Assembly: GCF_014205275.1 (NCBI RefSeq)
Contig: NZ_JACHND010000001.1
Span: forward strand, 2,418,001 to 2,482,000
Length of the DNA stretch: 64,000 bases
Origin: Sphaerisporangium siamense
GTDB taxonomy: Bacteria; Actinomycetota; Actinomycetes; Streptosporangiales; Streptosporangiaceae
Direction: 5' to 3'
Shown piece after piece: positions 1 to 8,789 of this stretch. A program made the translations under genes and the position numbers. The notes below the pieces were generated by a model. It was not told where the DNA came from. It searched no databases and saw only the letters and a program-made list of their open reading frames with translations. Numbering within the stretch: position 1 is the first letter of the stretch; the number at the start of each line of letters is the position of its first letter.

Positions 1-207
1 AGCGCAGCGTGCGCCCACGGCGCTGTGGGGTTCCGAGTGCGCATGACGCGGCAGGCATATAAATGATCAAGCTAGTTCAAATTGGCCGCGAGAGCCGCAT
101 GTAACGCCTGGCGCCTTCGTTGACGGCCCGCTGATTCTCCGCCGTACTGTGGTGACCTGACCCCGTACCCGCGCCGCCACCAGGACGTGCGTGCACCCTT
201 CCTACCC

Positions 208-495
208 GTGGCTGACGAGGCTCCGCGTGCCATTCGCGCGGCCCTGCTGCCGGAGGATGTCGAAGACTTTGATCGTGGGTACCGGGCCGTCATTGCCGAA
301 GCGACGGAAACGCTCGACCTCATGCCGGTGACGGCTTTCCTGGAACGCTGGTGGTGTGTGGCATGATCGACCGCTGACGCCGAGGGTCACCGCGTCATGT
401 TGGCCGATGCCGATGGCCTGATGCGAGGCGAAGGGCTGTCCCCAACTCCGACGCGGGAGATGCCGGTGGACCTGGGCCTCTGTAGGCGTGCATGA
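208..495 (+). pseudogene. DUF6247-family protein, broken by an in-frame stop
   Basis: Reading from the GTG at 208, the frame gives a DUF6247-like core: AIRAALLPEDVEDFD, then AEATETLDL and FLERWWCVA. A TGA at 364-366 then interrupts it, where family members usually have a Trp-containing stretch. The same frame continues after the stop with recognisable family sequence (GHRVMLADADGLMRGEG) and ends at 493-495. One nonsense mutation therefore splits an otherwise continuous gene of about 95 codons. The function of DUF6247 is unknown; the family is common in actinomycetes. The family assignment rests on recalled sequence similarity, not a search. Confidence 0.55.
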
Positions 496-501
496 GGCTG
501 A

Positions 502-597
502 CAGCAGGAACTGGACGCGAGCCACGACATGCTCGCCGAGCGCCCGGACGCGGTCGCCGTGCTCGTCACGGAGTTCCTGGTCGGCAACGCGTCATGA
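502..597 (+). pseudogene. Possible C-terminal remnant of an alpha/beta hydrolase
   Basis: A 31-codon open stretch ends at TGA 595-597 and reads ELDASHDMLAERPDAVAVL followed by a short tail. This resembles the last helix region of alpha/beta hydrolases, where the catalytic His sits in an A-S-H motif. No upstream part of such a gene is present and there is no start codon with a ribosome binding site. It is most likely gene debris next to the broken DUF6247 gene. The assignment is tentative. Confidence 0.25.
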
Positions 598-710
598 GCG
601 CCTTCTGAGGGACGACTTGTGCCTGGCCGGGAACGTGGGGCATGCGCGCCTGCTGAGGGGGGGTGCCTGGTCACGGACGTCGGGAGGGATGGTGGGGCGG
701 GGGAGTCCGG

Positions 711-716
711 TAGGGT
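711..716 (+). promoter_or_regulatory. Possible -10 element for rplY
   Basis: TAGGGT fits the actinobacterial TAnnnT -10 pattern and lies about 90 bases before the rplY start. No convincing -35 hexamer is seen at 16-19 bases upstream. Nothing else is recognised between 598 and 806. Confidence 0.25.
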
Positions 717-806
717 TGAGGGGTTGTGTGCGCTCGTAACGCCTTCCGCTAGGGCGGGTGAGGGTGGGCGCCTTCCGAATTCACGAGCACTCCCTAGGAG
801 ATCACC

Positions 807-1412
807 GTGTCCGAAGTACGTATCGCCGCCGAGCCGCGCTCGGAGTTCGGCAAGGGCGCCGCGCGTAAGATCCGCCGCGCCGACAGGGTCCCCGCCGTCC
901 TGTACGGACACGGCATCGAGCCGAAGCACCTCACGCTCCCGGGCCACGACCTCATGATCGCGCTGCGCACGCCGAACGTGCTCATCCGCGTCGAGGGTGA
1001 GGGCGTCAACGAGATCGCGCTGCCGAAGGGCGTCCAGCGCGACCCGCTCAAGGGCTTCATCGAGCACATCGACTTGCTGCTCGTGAAGCGCGGCGAGAAG
1101 GTCACCGTCGAGATCCCGGTCACCACCACCGGCGACATCGCCCCGGGCGGCCTGCTCGACCAGCAGCTCGTCACCGTCGCGGTCGAGGCCGAGGCCACCC
1201 ACATCCCGACCGGTGTCGAGGTCGACATCGAGGGCCTGGAGGTCGGCGCGGTCGTCACCGCCGGCGACCTTGAGCTGCCGCGTGGCGCCACCCTTGCCGC
1301 CGACCCCGAGACCGTCGTGCTCCAGGTCATCACGGTCCCGACCACCGCCGAGGCCGAGGAGGCCCCCGAGGGCGAGGCCGAGGCCGCGCCCGCCGAGGCC
1401 GCCGCGGAGTAA
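807..1412 (+). CDS. rplY: 50S ribosomal protein L25 (general stress protein Ctc family)
   Basis: L25 binds 5S rRNA in the large ribosomal subunit; the long Ctc form adds a C-terminal domain. The GTG start at 807 follows an AGGAG six bases upstream. The 201-residue product has the L25 N-terminal beta-barrel ([18 protein letters not shown], about 20-37), followed by the Ctc beta domain (from about 95), and ends in an acidic Glu/Ala-rich tail typical of actinobacterial L25. Its partner pth follows 154 bases downstream, the conserved ctc-pth order. A strong hairpin directly after the stop separates the two transcripts. The identification is firm. Confidence 0.96.
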   Translation: MSEVRIAAEPRSEFGKGAARKIRRADRVPAVLYGHGIEPKHLTLPGHDLMIALRTPNVLIRVEGEGVNEIALPKGVQRDPLKGFIEHIDLLLVKRGEKVTVEIPVTTTGDIAPGGLLDQQLVTVAVEAEATHIPTGVEVDIEGLEVGAVVTAGDLELPRGATLAADPETVVLQVITVPTTAEAEEAPEGEAEAAPAEAAAE

Positions 1413-1428
1413 TCTCCCGTACAGTCGG

Positions 1429-1470
1429 CAGGGCAGCCAGGCGCCGGTCTCCGGCCGCCGGGCTGCCCTG
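1429..1470 (+). terminator. GC-rich hairpin after rplY
   Basis: Perfect 10-base arms CAGGGCAGCC (1429-1438) and GGCTGCCCTG (1461-1470) enclose a GC-rich loop that can itself pair further. It starts 17 bases after the rplY stop and has no T-run. This matches the tract-less hairpins that often end actinobacterial transcripts. Confidence 0.6.
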
Positions 1471-1476
1471 TCCCAT

Positions 1477-1530
1477 GTCCGCCTCAATGTCCGCCCCAAA
1501 AGTCCGATCCGATGTCCGACTTCCGGTCCG
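1477..1530 (+). repeat. Degenerate 12-base array with five GTCCG cores
   Basis: GTCCG occurs at 1477, 1489, 1502, 1514 and 1526, that is every 12 or 13 bases, several copies preceded by AT. The array fills the space between the rplY hairpin and the pth start. It could be a slipped tandem repeat or a set of binding sites on one helix face at roughly one-turn spacing. Confidence 0.45.
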
Positions 1531-1566
1531 ACGTCCCGGGGACGCCGAGTGAACGGAGACAATCTC

Positions 1567-2163
1567 GTGGACCGCTGGCTGATCGTCGGCCTGGGCAACC
1601 CCGGCCCGGAGTACGCCGGTAACCGGCACAACGCCGGGTTCATGGTGCTGGACGAGCTCGCCGGGCGGGCCGGCGGCCGGTTCAAGACCCACAAGGCCCA
1701 TGCCGAGGTCGTCGAGGGCCGCCTGGTCGGCGCGCCGGTCGTGCTGGCCAAGCCCAGGTCGTACATGAACCTTTCCGGCGGCCCGGTGAAGGCCCTGGCC
1801 GACTTCTACAAGGTCGTCCCCGAGCGCGTGATCGTCGTGCACGACGAGCTGGACATCCCGTACGGCGCGCTGCGGGTCAAGCTCGGCGGCGGCGACAACG
1901 GGCACAACGGCCTGCGTTCGATCACCAAGTCCCTGGCGACCCGGGACTACCTGCGCGTCCGTTTCGGCGTGGGCCGTCCGCCCGGCCGCATGGACGCCGC
2001 CGACTTCGTCCTGCGCGACTTCGGCACCGCCGAGCGCAAGGACCTGCCCTTCCTGGTGGACCGCGCCGCCGACGTCGTGGAATCGCTGATCACCAGTGGC
2101 CTGGAGGCCACCCAGAACACCGTCCACGCCGCCGACCTCAACGCGGCCAAGCCGCCCCGCTGA
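1567..2163 (+). CDS. pth: Peptidyl-tRNA hydrolase
   Basis: Cleaves the ester bond of peptidyl-tRNAs released by stalled ribosomes, recycling tRNA in the cytoplasm. The 198-residue length fits the family. The N-terminus [19 protein letters not shown] carries the conserved Asn11 and the catalytic His21 in the R-H-N motif. A later [10 protein letters not shown] holds the Asp that activates this His, followed by the [12 protein letters not shown] tRNA-binding loop. The GTG at 1567 is preferred because GGAG ends eight bases upstream; an in-frame GTG at 1549 is an alternative. In many Gram-positives the next gene is mfd (or a small gene and then mfd). Here mfd begins only at 52663. Confidence 0.96.
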   Translation: MDRWLIVGLGNPGPEYAGNRHNAGFMVLDELAGRAGGRFKTHKAHAEVVEGRLVGAPVVLAKPRSYMNLSGGPVKALADFYKVVPERVIVVHDELDIPYGALRVKLGGGDNGHNGLRSITKSLATRDYLRVRFGVGRPPGRMDAADFVLRDFGTAERKDLPFLVDRAADVVESLITSGLEATQNTVHAADLNAAKPPR

Positions 2164-2276
2164 TCCAGGCCCGCCAGGGCAACCTGGGGGCATGCCGGTC
2201 CGTCCTACAGATGAGCACGCGCCGATGACCCGCGCGGGGTCCGGCGAGCGGGCGCGTCGAGCGGGAGGCCCGGGTC

Positions 2277-5200
2277 ATGGGGGAACGCGAAGATCTGATC
2301 GACTCGATCTGGACGCGGATCGAACACGTCCTCGTGGGCGGCGATCCGGCCGTACTCCTGGAGGGCGACGCCTTCACCGCGGTGACCCGGCTGCTCACGC
2401 TGGCCGGGGGCGCGGCCCGCGACGCCGAGGCGGCCCAGATCGCCGGGTGGTTCCACTGGCTGCGCTTCCAGCTGCTGCCCGAGGGAGCGGACCAGGCCGA
2501 CCTCGGGTCCGCGATGGCGCTGCTGGCCCTCGTGTACGAGACGTCCCCCGAAGCCGTGCCACCCGACCTGCGGGCGGCGTTCGACGAGCACGGCGTGTCC
2601 TGGCCGGACCGGCCCGAGGACGCCCATGTCTGGCACGAGGAGGCGGCCGCCGCCTACGAGGAGCATCTGCGGACCGGTGAGTTCGCCGCGCTGGAGCGGG
2701 CCGTGACCTTCATCCGCCGGAGCCTCGCCGCGACCCCGCCCGGCCACCCCGGCCGTGCCATGGTCCTGACCGATCTCATGAACGTCCTGCGGACGCTGTT
2801 CGTCGAGACCGGCGACCCGGCGACGCTGAGCGAGGCGGTCACGCTCGGCCGCGAGGCGGCCCGCGTCACCCCCGCCGGCGATCCCGGCCGTGCGCCGTGT
2901 CTGACGACCCTGGCGAGCGCCCTGCGCGTCGTGTTCGAGTCCGGTGGCGATCCGGCGGCGCTGGACGAATCGGTCGAGGTGGGGCGCGAGGCGGTGGCCT
3001 CCTTCCGGCCCGGCGACCCCGGGCGGCCGTCGGCCATGGCGGATCTCGCCGACGGCTTGCGGATCCTGTTCGAGCGGGACGGCACGGTGGCGGCGCTGGA
3101 GGAGGCGGCCCGGCTGGGTCGCGAGGCGGTCGCCGCCACGCCGCCCGGACATCCCGAGCGTCACCACACCCTCTTCTGCCTGACGAATGTGCTGCGCAGG
3201 CTGTTCACCCTCGACACCGATCTCGCGCCGCTGGACGAGTCGATCGCGGCGGGGCGCGAGGCGCTGGCGTCCCTCGCGCCCGGTGATCTCAACCGGCCCA
3301 TGGTGCAGTCGAACACCGCGGACGGCCTGCGGCTGCGCTACGAGGTGACCGGGGACGTCGCGGCGCTGCGGGAGGCGGTCGAGCTCGGCCGGGAGTCGGT
3401 CGCGGGGACGCCACCCGGTCACCACTATTTCGCCGAGATGCGCGGCAACCTCGCGCTCGCGCTCCAGCGGCTCTTCGACCGGACCGGTGAGGTCGCGGCG
3501 CTGGAGGAATCCATCCGGCTCGGCCGTGAGGCGCTGACGTCGGACGCGGCCAGACCGCACCTGCCGCAGATGCGGTCCAACCTCGCCAACGCGCTGCGCT
3601 TGCTGTACGAGCGGACCGGAGATCCCGTGGCGCTGGAGCAGGCGATCGAGGCAGGGCGTCAGACCCTCGCGATCACCCCGTCCGGCCAGGTGCGCCTCAT
3701 GGCCCTGACCAATCTCGGGGTCGCGCTCCAGCTCCTCTACCAGCGGACCGGGGAGGTCACGGCACTGGAGGACGCCGTCGGCCACGGGCGCGAGGCGGTG
3801 GCCTCAAGCGCGCCGGGTGACCACCTGCGGCCGACACTCCTGTCCAACCTCTCGAACGGTCTGCGGATCATGTACGAGCGGACCGGCGACCCGGCGACGC
3901 TGGACGAGGCCGTCGCGGTGAGCCGTGCGGCGGCCGGGGCCACGCCGCCGGGCCACGCGAGCCGAGCCCTGTTCCTGTCCAATCTCGGGACCGCGCTGCA
4001 CGCCGCGTTCGACCGGACCGGGGAGCCGGCGTCGCTGAGCGAGGCGATCGACGTGCTGCGGGAGGCGGTGCGCGCCGCCCCGCCCGGCGACCCCCGCCGC
4101 GCCGTCGCCCTGGCCAACCTCGGCAACGCGCTGCATGCCCACTTCGAGCGAAGCCGCGACCCGGAGGTCCTCGCCGAGGCGGTCGCCGTGTGGCGCGAGT
4201 CGCTGCTCGCCGTCCCCGAGAGCGGCGTCGGCCGCGCCAGATATCTCTCCAACCTCGCACTCAGCCTGCGGGACCTGTCCGAACAGACCGGGGACGCCGC
4301 CGCGCTGACCGAGGCGGTCGAGCTGCTGCGAGAGGCCATAGCCGTCACCCCGGACGGAAGTCCCGACCGTGCGCTGTACTTGTCCAATTTCGGGATAGTT
4401 CTGCGCGACCTGGCCGAGCGGACGGGAGCGCCCGCCGACCGGCGGGAGGCGATCACGACGGCTCGTGCGGCGGTCGCCGCGACGCCGGCCCTCCATCCCC
4501 AGCGCGCCGCCTACCAGTACAACCTCGGGATGACCCTGTGGACGTCGTTCCAGCTGACGGAGGAAGCGGCGCTGCTGGGCGAGGCCGGGGACGTCTTCGC
4601 CGAGGCGGCGGAGGCCGAGACCGCGACGCCGCTCGTACGGCTGAGCGCTTTCACCCGGCTCGGCGACACGGCGATGACGGCGGGCCGGGCCGTGGCCGCC
4701 CTGGACGCGTACGAGAAGGCCATCGCGTTGCTTCCGCAGGTCACGCCCCGGCGGCTGGACCGGGCCGCGCGCGAGCACGGCCTGGGGCGGGTCCGCGGGC
4801 TGCCGGGCGCCGCCGCCGCGGCGGCGATCACGGCGGGCCGTCCGGAACGCGCGGTCGAACTGCTGGAGCAGGCCCGTGGTGTCCTGATCGGGGAGACCAT
4901 GGCCGCTCACGGTGACCTCACCGAGCTGCGCGGGCTCGCCCCGGGCCTGGCCGAGCGGTTCGAACGGCTCCGCGACGAGCTGGACGCCACCGACCGGACC
5001 GACCTGGCCCGCCTCGCGCCGGTCCAGGAGGTCCCGTCCTCGCCGGACGGCGGCGCGTGGCGGTCCCCGGCGGAGCAGGCCGCGCACGTGGCGGCCCGTG
5101 ACCTCGTCGCCCGGCGCGGGCGCCTGGCCAAGGAGTGGGACGGCCTGCTCGCCGAGATCAGCCGGATCGGCGGGCTGGAGGGGTTCATGCTGCCGCCGCC

Positions 5201-6338
5201 CATCGACGTGCTGCGGCGGCAGGCCGCTCACGGCCCGATCGTGCTGGTGAACAGCAGCCCGTTCCGCTGCGACGCCCTCATCGTCACCGACGACCCCGGC
5301 CGCCCCGTGCGCCTGGTCGAGCTTCCCGGCGTCAGCGGCGGCGTCATCGAACAGGTCAACCGGTTCCTCGGCGCGCTGGCCGCCATCACCGCGCGGGGGC
5401 CGGAGCGCCTGGCCGGTCAGCGGGTCATCCGGGAGACGCTGGGCTGGCTGTGGGATCACGTCGCCGGGCCCGTCCTCGCCGAGCTGCGTTCCGGCGGCCT
5501 CGTGCGCGACGGCCGTGAGACGCGGCTGTGGTGGTGCCCGGTGGGGGAGATGACGATCCTGCCCCTGCACGCGGCGGGCCACCACGGTGCTTCCAAGCCC
5601 GCAGCCGCGCCGCGAACCGTGATGGACATGGTCGTCTCCTCCTACACTCCGACGATCCGCGCCCTGGGGTTCCTGCGCGACCGCGCCGCCGGCGGTGACC
5701 ATCCGCCCGCGACGGCGACCTCCGGCGGCGGGTCCCCGCGCGCCCTGATCGTCGCCCTGCCGGCGACCCCGGACGCCGCCCCCCTGCCCGGCGCCCGCGC
5801 CGAAGCCCGGCTCCTGGCCCGGCTGCTGCCCGGATCCCTCACCCTCACCGGCGTGCGGGCGACCCACGACGCCGTCCTCGCGGCCCTGCCGGGGTGCCCG
5901 ATCGCGCACCTGGCCTGCCACGGCGTCACCGACTGGCGGGTTCCCGCCGCCGGCCGGCTGCTCCTGCACGACCACACCACCCGGCCCCTCACCGTCACGG
6001 CGATCTCGCGGCTGCGCCTGGCCCACGCCGAGCTGGCCTACCTGTCGGCGTGCGACACGACCAGAGGGAACCAGAATCTGGCCGACGAGGCGGTGCACAT
6101 CACCGCGGCCTTCCAGCTCGCCGGTTTCCGCAACGTCGTCGGCACCCTGTGGTCCATCAACGACCTCATCGCCGTCCGGATCGCCGAACAGGTCTACGAC
6201 GACCTCACCGGCGGCGGCACCACCCCGCCGCGGACGGCGGGCACCGCCCGCGCCCTGCACCGCGCGCTGCTGAGGCTCCGCGCCGAGCACCCGGACGACC
6301 CCGCCCTCTGGGCCGCGCACATCCACGCGGGCGTCTGA
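2277..6338 (+). CDS. TPR-repeat CHAT-domain protein
   Basis: A 1353-residue protein with no signal peptide or membrane segment. Residues about 110-800 contain a long run of degenerate TPR-like units of about 48-50 residues. Each has a core like ERTGDPAALDEAVEVGREA followed by a PPGHP turn and SNLGNALR. The C-terminal 330 residues form a CHAT domain (caspase/separase fold). It has the catalytic His in LACHG (His1215) and the Cys in YLSACDT (Cys1259), then ADEAVHITAAFQLAGFRNVVG. Both catalytic residues are present, so protease activity is plausible. TPR-CHAT proteins are found in bacterial conflict and signalling systems, where the repeats act as sensor or scaffold; substrates are generally unknown. 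It converges on the PQQ-propeller gene with only 24 bases between the stops. Start: ATG 2277 with GGGAGG upstream. Confidence 0.88.
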   Translation: MGEREDLIDSIWTRIEHVLVGGDPAVLLEGDAFTAVTRLLTLAGGAARDAEAAQIAGWFHWLRFQLLPEGADQADLGSAMALLALVYETSPEAVPPDLRAAFDEHGVSWPDRPEDAHVWHEEAAAAYEEHLRTGEFAALERAVTFIRRSLAATPPGHPGRAMVLTDLMNVLRTLFVETGDPATLSEAVTLGREAARVTPAGDPGRAPCLTTLASALRVVFESGGDPAALDESVEVGREAVASFRPGDPGRPSAMADLADGLRILFERDGTVAALEEAARLGREAVAATPPGHPERHHTLFCLTNVLRRLFTLDTDLAPLDESIAAGREALASLAPGDLNRPMVQSNTADGLRLRYEVTGDVAALREAVELGRESVAGTPPGHHYFAEMRGNLALALQRLFDRTGEVAALEESIRLGREALTSDAARPHLPQMRSNLANALRLLYERTGDPVALEQAIEAGRQTLAITPSGQVRLMALTNLGVALQLLYQRTGEVTALEDAVGHGREAVASSAPGDHLRPTLLSNLSNGLRIMYERTGDPATLDEAVAVSRAAAGATPPGHASRALFLSNLGTALHAAFDRTGEPASLSEAIDVLREAVRAAPPGDPRRAVALANLGNALHAHFERSRDPEVLAEAVAVWRESLLAVPESGVGRARYLSNLALSLRDLSEQTGDAAALTEAVELLREAIAVTPDGSPDRALYLSNFGIVLRDLAERTGAPADRREAITTARAAVAATPALHPQRAAYQYNLGMTLWTSFQLTEEAALLGEAGDVFAEAAEAETATPLVRLSAFTRLGDTAMTAGRAVAALDAYEKAIALLPQVTPRRLDRAAREHGLGRVRGLPGAAAAAAITAGRPERAVELLEQARGVLIGETMAAHGDLTELRGLAPGLAERFERLRDELDATDRTDLARLAPVQEVPSSPDGGAWRSPAEQAAHVAARDLVARRGRLAKEWDGLLAEISRIGGLEGFMLPPPIDVLRRQAAHGPIVLVNSSPFRCDALIVTDDPGRPVRLVELPGVSGGVIEQVNRFLGALAAITARGPERLAGQRVIRETLGWLWDHVAGPVLAELRSGGLVRDGRETRLWWCPVGEMTILPLHAAGHHGASKPAAAPRTVMDMVVSSYTPTIRALGFLRDRAAGGDHPPATATSGGGSPRALIVALPATPDAAPLPGARAEARLLARLLPGSLTLTGVRATHDAVLAALPGCPIAHLACHGVTDWRVPAAGRLLLHDHTTRPLTVTAISRLRLAHAELAYLSACDTTRGNQNLADEAVHITAAFQLAGFRNVVGTLWSINDLIAVRIAEQVYDDLTGGGTTPPRTAGTARALHRALLRLRAEHPDDPALWAAHIHAGV

Positions 6339-6362
6339 GCCCCGCGCGGAAGCGCCGGACCG

Positions 6363-8471
6363 CTACCTCGCCGCCTTCAGGGCGTACAGCTTGTTGTCGT
6401 CGCTGCCGACGTAGACGACGCCGTCGGACACCGCGGGACTGGAGTAGACGCTGTTGCCGGTCCCGTGGACCCAGAGCACCCGGCCGTCGGCGGCGTCGAA
6501 GGCGTACACGTAGGCGTCGTTGCTGCCGACGTAGACGACCCCGTCGCGGACCGCGGGGCTGGAGAAGACGGCGTTGCCGGTCAGCCTCTTCCAGATCAGC
6601 CGGCCGGTCGCGGCGTCGAAGGCGTACACGTTGTGGTCCCGGCTGCCGACGTAGACGACGCCGTCGGCGACCACCGGCCGGGAGTCGACGATGTCCTTGG
6701 TCGGCATGCGCCAGCGGATGGAGCCGTCCGCGATGTTCAGGGCGAGCAGATCGTAGTTCTTGTCGCCGATGTACAGCACGCCGTTCGCGAGCGCCGGGTT
6801 GAAGAGGACGTTGCCGATGGTGGCGGTCCACTTGAAGGGGACGTACGTCGACCATTTCGCCTGGCGGGTCCGCGTGTCCACGGCGTACACGTGGCCGTCC
6901 CAGCTTCCGAAATAGACGACGTCGTCGGCCACCACCGGTGTCGAGGTGATCCAGCCCCCCGTGCGGAACGTCCAGCGGATCCTGCCGTCGGCGGCGTTCA
7001 GCGCGTAGAGAAGACCGTCGCCGGCGCCGAAATAGACGGTGTCTCCCGCCACGACCGCGGACTCGTCGATATAGCCGGGAAACCTGCTGGTCCACACCTC
7101 GCCGCCCGTGGTGGCGTCGCGCGCCGACACCTCGCTGTAGAACCCTTTGTTACTGACCACGTAGAGGGTGCGGGTGCCGTCCGCGATCGCCGGCCGTGCC
7201 GTGATGTCTCCGCGGAGCCGCGGGGACTCGGGCCAGACGCTTTTCCCGGTGTCGACGTCGAGTGCGTGCAGCCGGCCGTCGTTGCCGCCGAAATAGACGG
7301 TGCCCCGCCAGACCGTGATGGCCGAGGCGATGTCGGCGCTGCTGCTGAACGGCTTCTTCCACGCGGGGACGGCTCGGGGGTAGAAGGCCGGGTCCACCGA
7401 GACGGCGACTTCCGGCGTCCCTGCGGTGGCCGGTCCGGACGCCAGGGGCCGCACCGCACCGGGCGGGCGGAGAAAGGCCATCAGGACGACCACGGTCAGG
7501 AGGACGGCCGAGCAGCACCCGCCGACGAGCAGCGGCAGGGAGCGCCGTCGCCGGGGACCAGGCCCGGAGGGGGCCGCGTGGGCACGGGCATCGAGCCGCC
7601 GGCGGATGGCGGCGGCGTTCTCGGCCAGCTCGTCGTGCAACCGGTCCCGGGTGGCGGCGTTCTCCTGGAGAGCCTCGTCGACGCGGCGCAGGACCTTCGC
7701 CGCGGCGGCCCGGTCGCCTTCGCCCAGCAGATCGGCGGCTTCGATGGCGACCAGGGCGGCCGTGGGGGGAACCACCGGGGCGGGCAGCGCGCGGGACGCC
7801 ATCAGCAGGCGTTCGGCCTGGGTGGCCTGAGCCCGGGTCTGCTCCCGCAGTTCGCCGGTCTCGGCTTGGCCGCGCCGGGCTTCCGCGAGCCTCTGTTCCA
7901 CCTCGCCGCGCAGGCGTTCCGCCGCGCGCAGGCGCCGCCGCGTGTCGGCCAGTTCCTGGCGCAGCGCGCTGATCTCCTTCTCCAGGCGGGCGCGCTCGGC
8001 GGCGCTCGCGGTCGCCGTGCCGCCGTCCGGCCGGCGCGCGGCCAGGTCACGGCCGAGCGCCCGCTTGCGGTCGTCCAGCCGGGCGGTGGCCTGGGCGAGC
8101 AGGTCGCGCATCTCGACGAGGCCGCTTTCGAGCCGGGTGAGCCGATCGGCCGAGTACTGCACCCGCTCCATCGTCCTGGCGATGGCGACCATGAGCGCGT
8201 CCATCTCGGCCGTCCGGCCGGTGGACGGGTCTTCGGCGGAGTGGCGCGACGACGCCCACGCGACCAGGCCGATGGCCAGCGGCAGCAGCGTGGACCCGAT
8301 CCCGATGACGTCGGAGACGGCGTTCAGGCCCTGCCAGCGCAGCGTGCACCACAGCAGTACCGTCGCGGCGACGAGCGTCACCCCGGCCGTCAGCCGTCGG
8401 TCGACCTTCCGCCCCTGCCCGCCGTGTCGCCGGCGTCCGACTCTCCGCCACGGTGCGCTCACGTCTTCCAT
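6363..8471 (-). CDS. Membrane-anchored coiled-coil PQQ-like beta-propeller protein
   Basis: About 702 residues. Two membrane segments lie near the N-terminus (about 27-46 and 55-75). A helical/coiled-coil region rich in Arg, Glu, Ala and Gln follows (about 85-295, strongest 155-225), then a third membrane segment (about 312-334). The C-terminal half is an eight-bladed PQQ/pyrrolo-quinoline-like propeller. Each blade follows VYxGxxDxxxYAxDAxxGxxxW, for example VYVGSRDHNVYAFDAATG. No dehydrogenase catalytic residues are seen, so it is a binding or scaffold propeller, probably outside the cell, with the coil inside. The ATG at 8471 (MEDVSAPW) is chosen because upstream codons look non-coding. 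No strong ribosome site is visible, and a GTG three codons later is possible. It faces the CHAT gene tail to tail. Confidence 0.75.
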   Translation of the reverse strand: MEDVSAPWRRVGRRRHGGQGRKVDRRLTAGVTLVAATVLLWCTLRWQGLNAVSDVIGIGSTLLPLAIGLVAWASSRHSAEDPSTGRTAEMDALMVAIARTMERVQYSADRLTRLESGLVEMRDLLAQATARLDDRKRALGRDLAARRPDGGTATASAAERARLEKEISALRQELADTRRRLRAAERLRGEVEQRLAEARRGQAETGELREQTRAQATQAERLLMASRALPAPVVPPTAALVAIEAADLLGEGDRAAAAKVLRRVDEALQENAATRDRLHDELAENAAAIRRRLDARAHAAPSGPGPRRRRSLPLLVGGCCSAVLLTVVVLMAFLRPPGAVRPLASGPATAGTPEVAVSVDPAFYPRAVPAWKKPFSSSADIASAITVWRGTVYFGGNDGRLHALDVDTGKSVWPESPRLRGDITARPAIADGTRTLYVVSNKGFYSEVSARDATTGGEVWTSRFPGYIDESAVVAGDTVYFGAGDGLLYALNAADGRIRWTFRTGGWITSTPVVADDVVYFGSWDGHVYAVDTRTRQAKWSTYVPFKWTATIGNVLFNPALANGVLYIGDKNYDLLALNIADGSIRWRMPTKDIVDSRPVVADGVVYVGSRDHNVYAFDAATGRLIWKRLTGNAVFSSPAVRDGVVYVGSNDAYVYAFDAADGRVLWVHGTGNSVYSSPAVSDGVVYVGSDDNKLYALKAAR

Positions 8472-8789
8472 TCTTGTGATGAATGCGTCGCCCGCCAGGC
8501 CGGTGGCCGAATCTCCATGAGAATGATTCTCCGGTGCGAGCCGGCACGCGTATCGGCATCGGCCGTTTATCGGATTACGGCCATCTGGTCGTCCTTGGCG
8601 ACGGTGGAAACGGCCGGCACTTACGGCTGCTTTCGTCTGCGGTGATATGTCGTGATTCTTCGTGACAATGCCGCCACAACGTCGCCACAAGGTCGGCGCG
8701 GTAAACCGGAGGCGCTCCGGTTCGGCACCGGACGGCCACCGCCCGGCGTGCGCCAGAACGGCGCGCCCGGCACCCCCCAAGGAGGACCA
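8472..8789. other. Divergent intergenic region with a short perfect inverted repeat
   Basis: This 318-base stretch lies between the divergent PQQ-propeller and secreted-protein genes. It contains AACCGGAG (8704-8711) and CTCCGGTT (8715-8722) separated by GCG, and a repeated CGCCACAA at about 8671-8690. A strong ribosome site AAGGAGG (8779-8785) serves the gene at 8790. No coding sequence is seen. Confidence 0.4.

Noticed and set aside
387-1766. A long reverse-strand open frame of 459 codons across rplY
   Set aside because: It is the antisense of rplY and its leader; the Arg/Gly/Leu-rich product has no family features, while rplY is certain.
2277-4600. The repeated DNA in the TPR region considered as a CRISPR or tandem DNA repeat
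   Set aside because: The periodicity is at protein level (about 48-50 residues) with diverged DNA; there are no identical repeats or spacers.
3804-6326. A reverse-strand open frame of 840 codons opposite the TPR-CHAT gene
   Set aside because: Such long antisense frames are expected in very GC-rich DNA; the forward frame has clear TPR repeats and CHAT catalytic motifs.
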